From Pantoea conspicua (lineage in GTDB: Bacteria; Pseudomonadota; Gammaproteobacteria; Enterobacterales; Enterobacteriaceae), in the NCBI RefSeq assembly GCF_002095315.1, contig NZ_MLFN01000035.1, forward strand, positions 1 to 42,269: a stretch of 42,269 nt of DNA, read 5' to 3'. Under the pieces are notes generated by a model that worked only from the letters and a program-made list of their open reading frames with translations, was not told where the DNA came from and searched no databases. The translations under genes were made by a program, and so were the position numbers. Each line of letters opens with the position of its first letter. The stretch's first letter is position 1. Shown one piece after another: positions 37,707-42,269 of the stretch.

Positions 37707-38732
37707 ATGAAAAAGATGATGCTCTCCACGCTGGTTGCTGCGGCCTCGCTGTTGGCCGTTGCTCAGCAGGCACACGCAGGCACGACGCTGGATGCGATAA
37801 AGAAGAAAGGCTTTATTCAATGCGGTATCAGTGATGGCTTACCCGGCTTCTCCTATGCCGATGCCAGCGGCAAATTTACCGGTCTAGATGTCGATGTCTG
37901 CCGCGCTGCTGCCGCCGCGGTGTTTGGCGATGCAACCAAAGTGAAATATACCCCGCTGACCGCCAAAGAGCGTTTTACCGCGCTGCAGTCAGGTGAAGTC
38001 GATATCCTGTCGCGTAATACCACCTGGACCTCATCACGTGATGGCGGCATGGGCTTCCTGTTTGCCGGCGTCAATTATTACGACGGCATTGGCTTCCTGA
38101 CTCACCAGAAAGCCGGGCTGAAAAGTGCCAAAGAGCTGGACGGCGCTACCGTCTGTATTCAGGCAGGTACCGATACCGAGCTGAACGTGGCGGACTTCTT
38201 TAAAGCCAATAAGATGCAATATACGCCGGTGACCTTTGATCGTTCCGACGAATCTGCCAAAGCGCTGGATAGCGGTCGCTGCGATACGCTGGCATCTGAC
38301 CAGTCTCAGCTCTATGCGTTACGCATCAAGCTGGGTAAACCTGACGAATTTATTGTGCTGCCGGAAGTGATTTCTAAAGAACCACTGGGGCCGGTCGTTC
38401 GCCGCGGTGATGATGACTGGTTCACCATCGTTAAATGGTCACTCTACGCCATGCTGAATGCTGAAGAGATGGGCATTTCCTCGAAAAACGTTGATGAGAT
38501 GACCGCCAAACCGACCACGCCAGATATGGCCCACCTGCTGGGTGCTGAGGGTGATTTTGGCAAGGATCTGAAACTGGACAACAAATGGGCCTACAACATC
38601 ATTAAGCAAGTGGGCAACTATCAGGAAAGTTTCGATCGTAACGTGGGTAAAGATAGCGCACTGAAGATCGCTCGTGGTCAGAATGCGTTGTGGAACCAGG
38701 GCGGCATTCAGTACGCACCGCCAGTACGTTAA
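37707..38732 (+). CDS. aapJ: General L-amino acid ABC transporter, periplasmic binding protein
   Basis: This 341-residue solute-binding protein, like Rhizobium AapJ and E. coli YhdW, captures polar L-amino acids. It has a signal peptide cleaved after AHA (residue 24). The family-3 fold follows with TLDAIKKKGFIQCGISDGLPGFSYAD, the ligand loop ILSRNTTWTSSRD and two lobes ending NALWNQGGIQYAPPVR. The cysteines in IQCGISDG, DVCRAA, TVCIQ and GRCDT may form disulfides. It leads the aapJQMP operon downstream of a sigma-54 promoter. AGGAT precedes the ATG. Confidence 0.94.
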   Translation: MKKMMLSTLVAAASLLAVAQQAHAGTTLDAIKKKGFIQCGISDGLPGFSYADASGKFTGLDVDVCRAAAAAVFGDATKVKYTPLTAKERFTALQSGEVDILSRNTTWTSSRDGGMGFLFAGVNYYDGIGFLTHQKAGLKSAKELDGATVCIQAGTDTELNVADFFKANKMQYTPVTFDRSDESAKALDSGRCDTLASDQSQLYALRIKLGKPDEFIVLPEVISKEPLGPVVRRGDDDWFTIVKWSLYAMLNAEEMGISSKNVDEMTAKPTTPDMAHLLGAEGDFGKDLKLDNKWAYNIIKQVGNYQESFDRNVGKDSALKIARGQNALWNQGGIQYAPPVR

Positions 38733-38747
38733 TACTCCTCGCCAATC

Positions 38748-38770
38748 GGGCACCGTATTCTGCGGTGCCC
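38748..38770 (+). repeat. Intra-operon hairpin between aapJ and aapQ
   Basis: GGGCACCG (38748-38755) pairs perfectly with CGGTGCCC (38763-38770) around a 7-nt loop in the 68-nt aapJ-aapQ gap, without a U-tract. Such hairpins often protect the 3' end of the binding-protein message and lower permease expression. Confidence 0.5.
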
Positions 38771-38800
38771 TACCCCAGCTTTCGTTACTGAGGTTTCAAC

Positions 38801-39979
38801 ATGTCACAACGCCCAACCGTGAAAAGGGATTTTTCATTCGGTAATCCCACGGTTCGCGCCTGGCTTTATCAGCTCATAGCGATAGTCGCGGTGCTTGGTG
38901 TGGTGGGTTATCTGGTGCATAACACCATTATCAACCTGTCCAATCGCGGTATTACCTCCGGATTTGGATTCCTTGAGCGTACTGCCGGTTTTGGTATCGT
39001 TCAGCACCTGATTGAGTACACCGAAGGAGATACTTACGCGCGCGTGTTTATGGTCGGGTTGACCAATACCCTGCTGGTCTCCGCGCTCTGTATCGTTTTT
39101 GCCTCCATTCTCGGCTTCGCTATTGGCCTCGCGCGACTTTCTGACAACTGGCTGTTGCGGAAACTCTCCAATATCTATATCGAAACCTTCCGTAATATTC
39201 CGCCGCTGCTGCAGATCTTCTTCTGGTACTTTGCGGTGTTACGCAATCTGCCGGGCCCGCGTCAGGCATTGAATGCTTTCGACCTGGCCTATGTCAGCAA
39301 CCGGGGATTATATGTCCCGTGGCCAACCTATGCGCCAGGCAGCTGGCCGTTTGTGATTGCGCTGCTGCTGGCTATTGCTGCCAGTTATGGCCTGTACCGT
39401 TTTAATCGTAAACATCAGCTGAAAACGGGTCAGTTACGTCGCTCATGGCCGGCGGCCATCGCGATGCTGATTCTGTTCCCACTGATTGCGCATCTGGGTT
39501 TTGGCGCGGCGACCCACTGGGACGTGCCACAGCTACGCGGTTTTAACTTCCGCGGCGGCTCGGTGATGATCCCTGAGCTGGCGGCGCTGACCCTGGCGTT
39601 GTCGATCTATACCTCATCGTTTATTGCTGAAGTGATACGTTCGGGGATTCAGTCGGTACCGTACGGGCAGCATGAGGCGGCACGATCGCTGGGTCTGCCT
39701 AATCCGGTGACGCTGCGGCAGGTGATTATCCCACAGGCAATGCGCGTGATTATTCCTCCGCTGACCAGCCAGTATCTGAACATCGTGAAAAACTCCTCGC
39801 TGGCTGCCGCCATCGGTTATCCCGATATGGTGTCGCTGTTTGCCGGTTCGGTACTGAATCAGACCGGCCAGGCGATTGAGACCATTGCTATCACCATGGG
39901 CGTGTATCTGATCATCAGCCTGCTGATTTCACTGCTAATGAACCTCTACAACCGCAAAATTGCGCTGGTTGAGCGTTAA
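38801..39979 (+). CDS. aapQ: General L-amino acid ABC transporter, permease AapQ
   Basis: This 392-residue inner-membrane permease resembles AapQ and E. coli YhdX. About eight helices are expected. VFMVGLTNTLLVSALCIVFASILGFAIGLARLS begins the HisM-type core. The cytoplasmic EAA loop, which contacts the ATPase, is EAARSLGLPNPVTLRQVIIPQAMRV. The long insert between helices (about 155-260) is typical of AapQ and distinguishes it from shorter GltJ-type permeases. It pairs with AapM. Confidence 0.94.
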   Translation: MSQRPTVKRDFSFGNPTVRAWLYQLIAIVAVLGVVGYLVHNTIINLSNRGITSGFGFLERTAGFGIVQHLIEYTEGDTYARVFMVGLTNTLLVSALCIVFASILGFAIGLARLSDNWLLRKLSNIYIETFRNIPPLLQIFFWYFAVLRNLPGPRQALNAFDLAYVSNRGLYVPWPTYAPGSWPFVIALLLAIAASYGLYRFNRKHQLKTGQLRRSWPAAIAMLILFPLIAHLGFGAATHWDVPQLRGFNFRGGSVMIPELAALTLALSIYTSSFIAEVIRSGIQSVPYGQHEAARSLGLPNPVTLRQVIIPQAMRVIIPPLTSQYLNIVKNSSLAAAIGYPDMVSLFAGSVLNQTGQAIETIAITMGVYLIISLLISLLMNLYNRKIALVER

Positions 39980-39988
39980 GAGAACGGG

Positions 39989-41095
39989 ATGACTATGTCT
40001 GTGACCACACATGAAACGCCCCCCGTCCCGACGAATCTGGCGAGTCGCGCCTGGCGTTGGGCGCGTAAGAATTTATTCTCCAGCTGGTTTAACTCCCTGC
40101 TCACGCTGTTTTGCATCTGGGTGATCTGGCACGTGATTCCGCCTGCGCTGAACTGGCTGATCTTTCAGGCTAACTGGTTCGGTACCACCCGTGCTGACTG
40201 CACCAAAGAGGGCGCCTGTTGGGTCTTTATCCATGCCCGCTTTGGCCAGTTCATGTATGGGCTCTATCCGCATGAACTGCGCTGGCGGATTAACCTGGCG
40301 CTGGTGATTGGGCTGCTGTCGATTATCCCAATGTTTATCAAAAGTCTGCCATATCGTGGTCGCTACATTGCACTCTGGGCGATCGCTTATCCGGTCATCG
40401 TCTGGTTTCTGCTTTATGGCGGTTATCTGGGACTGGAGCGGGTCGAAACTCGCCAGTGGGGCGGATTAACTCTGACGCTGATTATCGCCTCGGTCGGGAT
40501 TGCTGGCGCCTTGCCGCTGGGGATTTTACTGGCGCTGGGACGTCGCTCAAAGATGCCGGTCGTGCGTACGCTGTCGATTATCTTCATCGAGTTCTGGCGC
40601 GGCGTTCCGCTGATCACCGTGTTATTTATGTCATCCGTGATGCTACCGCTGTTTATGGCAGAAGGCACCAGCATCGACAAGCTGGTACGTGCGCTGGTTG
40701 GGGTCATTTTATTCCAGTCCGCCTATGTGGCTGAGGTGGTGCGTGGCGGTTTGCAGGCGCTGCCGAAAGGTCAGTATGAGGCAGCCGAATCGCTGGCGCT
40801 GGGCTACTGGAAGACGCAGATGCTGGTGATCCTGCCGCAGGCCCTCAAGATGACCATCCCGGGCCTGGTGAATACCATTATCGCGTTGTTTAAAGATACC
40901 AGCCTGGTGATCATCATCGGCCTGTTCGATCTGTTCAGCAGCGTCCAGCAGGCTACCGTCGATCCGACGTGGCTGGGCATGTCGACCGAAGGTTATGTCT
41001 TTGCCGCACTGGTCTATTGGATTTTCTGTTTTAGCATGTCGCGCTACAGCCAGTACCTGGAAAAGCGCTTTCACACCGGGCGTAAATCGCACTGA
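39989..41095 (+). CDS. aapM: General L-amino acid ABC transporter, permease AapM
   Basis: This 368-residue second permease subunit resembles AapM and E. coli YhdY. The N-terminal segment contains [36 protein letters not shown], a cysteine-containing region characteristic of AapM. The HisM-type core follows, with [24 protein letters not shown] as the EAA loop. The gene starts 9 nt after aapQ. A second ATG two codons downstream (39995) is also possible; I chose the first for its spacing from AAGAGA. Confidence 0.93.
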   Translation: MTMSVTTHETPPVPTNLASRAWRWARKNLFSSWFNSLLTLFCIWVIWHVIPPALNWLIFQANWFGTTRADCTKEGACWVFIHARFGQFMYGLYPHELRWRINLALVIGLLSIIPMFIKSLPYRGRYIALWAIAYPVIVWFLLYGGYLGLERVETRQWGGLTLTLIIASVGIAGALPLGILLALGRRSKMPVVRTLSIIFIEFWRGVPLITVLFMSSVMLPLFMAEGTSIDKLVRALVGVILFQSAYVAEVVRGGLQALPKGQYEAAESLALGYWKTQMLVILPQALKMTIPGLVNTIIALFKDTSLVIIIGLFDLFSSVQQATVDPTWLGMSTEGYVFAALVYWIFCFSMSRYSQYLEKRFHTGRKSH

Positions 41096-41103
41096 GGTTT
41101 TAC

Positions 41104-41865
41104 ATGACACACTCTATGACACACTCTTCCGACGCGTTGATGATTTCGCTTGAGAACGTGAATAAATGGTACGGCCAGTTTCACGTACTGAAAGACATCA
41201 ACCTGCAGGTTAAACCCCGCGAGCGCATCGTGCTTTGTGGTCCCTCCGGCTCCGGTAAGTCGACCACCATTCGCTGCATAAACCATCTTGAAGAGCATCA
41301 GCAGGGGCGCATTGTCGTCGATGGTATTCATCTGAATGAGGATGTGCGCAATATTGAGCGAGTCCGTACCGAAGTGGGTATGGTCTTCCAGCACTTTAAT
41401 CTGTTTCCGCATCTGACCGTATTACAGAATTGTACGCTGGCACCTTCCTGGGTCAGAAAGATCCCGAAGAAAGAGGCCGATGAGCTGGCAATGCACTATC
41501 TGCAACGCGTACGTATTGCCGAACATGCGCACAAGTTCCCCGGCCAGCTCTCCGGCGGACAGCAGCAGCGTGTCGCCATCGCCCGCTCACTCTGCATGAA
41601 ACCCAAAATTATGCTGTTTGATGAACCCACGTCAGCGCTCGATCCTGAGATGGTGAAGGAAGTACTGGATACGATGATTGGGCTGGCTGAGGATGGCATG
41701 ACGATGCTGTGCGTCACCCATGAGATGGGCTTTGCCCGAACGGTGGCTGACCGGGTGATCTTTATGGATCGGGGTGAGATCGTTGAAGTCGCGCCACCGC
41801 AGGAGTTCTTTGCTCATCCTAAATCAGAACGCACCCGCGCCTTCCTGTCGCAGGTTATTCACTGA
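41104..41865 (+). CDS. aapP: General L-amino acid ABC transporter, ATP-binding protein AapP
   Basis: This 253-residue ABC ATPase powers AapQM. Walker [10 protein letters not shown] lies at 46-54, the Q-loop at Gln96, signature LSGGQQQ at 149-155, Walker B IMLFDEP at 169-175 and the switch His206 in THEMGF. It is most like E. coli YhdZ and GlnQ-type ATPases. GAGG lies 5-7 nt before the ATG. The nearly repeated N-terminus ([13 protein letters not shown]) offers alternative starts; the longest is used. A terminator follows. Confidence 0.95.
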   Translation: MTHSMTHSSDALMISLENVNKWYGQFHVLKDINLQVKPRERIVLCGPSGSGKSTTIRCINHLEEHQQGRIVVDGIHLNEDVRNIERVRTEVGMVFQHFNLFPHLTVLQNCTLAPSWVRKIPKKEADELAMHYLQRVRIAEHAHKFPGQLSGGQQQRVAIARSLCMKPKIMLFDEPTSALDPEMVKEVLDTMIGLAEDGMTMLCVTHEMGFARTVADRVIFMDRGEIVEVAPPQEFFAHPKSERTRAFLSQVIH

Positions 41866-41885
41866 TCTAGCGCGCAATCTCTTAT

Positions 41886-41912
41886 CACCCGGCCTGGTGC
41901 CGGGTTTTTTTA
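41886..41912 (+). terminator. aapP intrinsic terminator
   Basis: CCCGGC (41888-41893) pairs with GCCGGG (41899-41904) and is followed by TTTTTTTA, 20 nt after the aapP stop. Confidence 0.9.
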
Positions 41913-41989
41913 TTGTCTGTAAAACAGGCTGCTGGCTGGACGCGATGGTGAACAGAGGAAAAAGAGAGATTCTGGCAGCGGCCACAACG

Positions 41990-42018
41990 AAAAAAGCCCT
42001 TCGCATACGCGAAGGGCT
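41990..42018 (-). terminator. rRNA operon intrinsic terminator
   Basis: Read on the minus strand, a perfect 10-bp stem (41995-42004 with 42009-42018) has a 4-nt loop and is followed by a run of T residues (to 41990). It begins 13 nt after the 5S rRNA 3' end and closes the rRNA transcript. Confidence 0.92.
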
Positions 42019-42030
42019 CTCTCTTATTTG

Positions 42031-42150
42031 ATGCCTGGCAGTTCCCTACTCTCGCATGGGGAGACCCCACACTACCATCGGCGCTACGGCGTTTCACTTC
42101 TGAGTTCGGCATGGGGTCAGGTGGGACCACCGCGCTACAGCCGCCAGGCA
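42031..42150 (-). rRNA. rrf: 5S ribosomal RNA
   Basis: This 120-nt gene on the minus strand begins TGCCTGGCGGC at 42150 and ends CCAGGCAT at 42031. It contains the invariant CCGAACTCAGAAGTGAAACG loop and complementary ends that form helix I. It differs at few positions from E. coli 5S rRNA. Placed after tRNA-Thr, it corresponds to the extra distal 5S (rrfF) of E. coli rrnD; the rest of the operon lies to the right of the window. Confidence 0.97.
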
Positions 42151-42181
42151 AATTCTTTATTTACCGAACTCATGTCTTAAC

Positions 42182-42257
42182 TGGTGCTGATACCCAGAGT
42201 CGAACTGGGGACCTCACCCTTACCAAGGGTGCGCTCTACCAACTGAGCCATATCAGC
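42182..42257 (-). tRNA. thrV: tRNA-Thr (GGT anticodon)
   Basis: This 76-nt gene on the minus strand begins GCTGATA at 42257 and ends with an encoded CCA at 42182. The anticodon loop CTTGGTAAG gives anticodon GGT, reading ACC and ACU. The T arm has the usual GTTCGA core. It matches E. coli thrV, which lies between two 5S genes at the end of rrnD. The spacer to the 5S gene is 31 nt. Confidence 0.97.
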
Positions 42258-42269
42258 ACACTAAATTTG

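Overview
The window is a chromosomal segment of an enterobacterium. Nearly every protein aligns over its full length with the Escherichia coli homologue as I remember it, but the gene order differs from K-12. AroQ (type II dehydroquinase, absent from E. coli K-12) lies next to accBC, msrPQ sits where K-12 has acuI, yhcN is triplicated, and the Aap amino-acid transporter directly follows fis. This fits Erwiniaceae (Pantoea/Erwinia-like) better than Escherichia or Salmonella. The family assignment is an inference from gene order and protein similarity, not from a database search.

Layout. 1-6316: orn (minus), then rsgA, psd and mscM (plus), a block found near 94 min in E. coli. A stable-RNA-type promoter at the left edge points out of the window, where E. 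coli has tRNA-Gly genes. 6320-6346: a hairpin marks a junction to a block that lies near 73 min in E. coli: mdh (minus), argR, three tandem yhcN-type periplasmic proteins, a barstar-like gene, a GabD-family aldehyde dehydrogenase and the aromatic-acid efflux set aaeXAB with its divergent regulator aaeR. 15913-26170: one long minus-strand run mreB-mreC-mreD-yhdE-rng-yhdP-tldD for cell shape, rRNA processing and envelope lipid homeostasis, preceded by csrD. 28716-37162: plus-strand msrPQ, aroQ, accBC, yhdT-panF-prmA and dusB-fis. 37163-41912: a regulatory region followed by the amino-acid ABC transporter aapJQMP. 42031-42257: the distal end of an rRNA operon on the minus strand (5S rRNA and tRNA-Thr-GGT), matching the end of E. 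coli rrnD.

Most of the window is housekeeping and I found no clearly new defence or mobile system. No IS element, prophage, integrase or CRISPR array was recognised. The most interesting points are: (1) mreC is split by an apparent one-base deletion near 24908, giving two frames that each match part of MreC; (2) a near-consensus sigma-54 promoter with two NtrC-like palindromes about 108 and 138 bp upstream of the predicted start precedes aapJQMP, implying nitrogen control; (3) yhcN is triplicated and the first copy carries a CRP-like palindrome over its likely start site; (4) a perfect LysR-type inverted repeat and a near-consensus CRP site lie together between aaeX and aaeR; (5) an unassigned aldehyde dehydrogenase is inserted next to the aromatic-acid efflux genes; (6) an orphan terminator-like hairpin in the argR-yhcN gap may end a small RNA.
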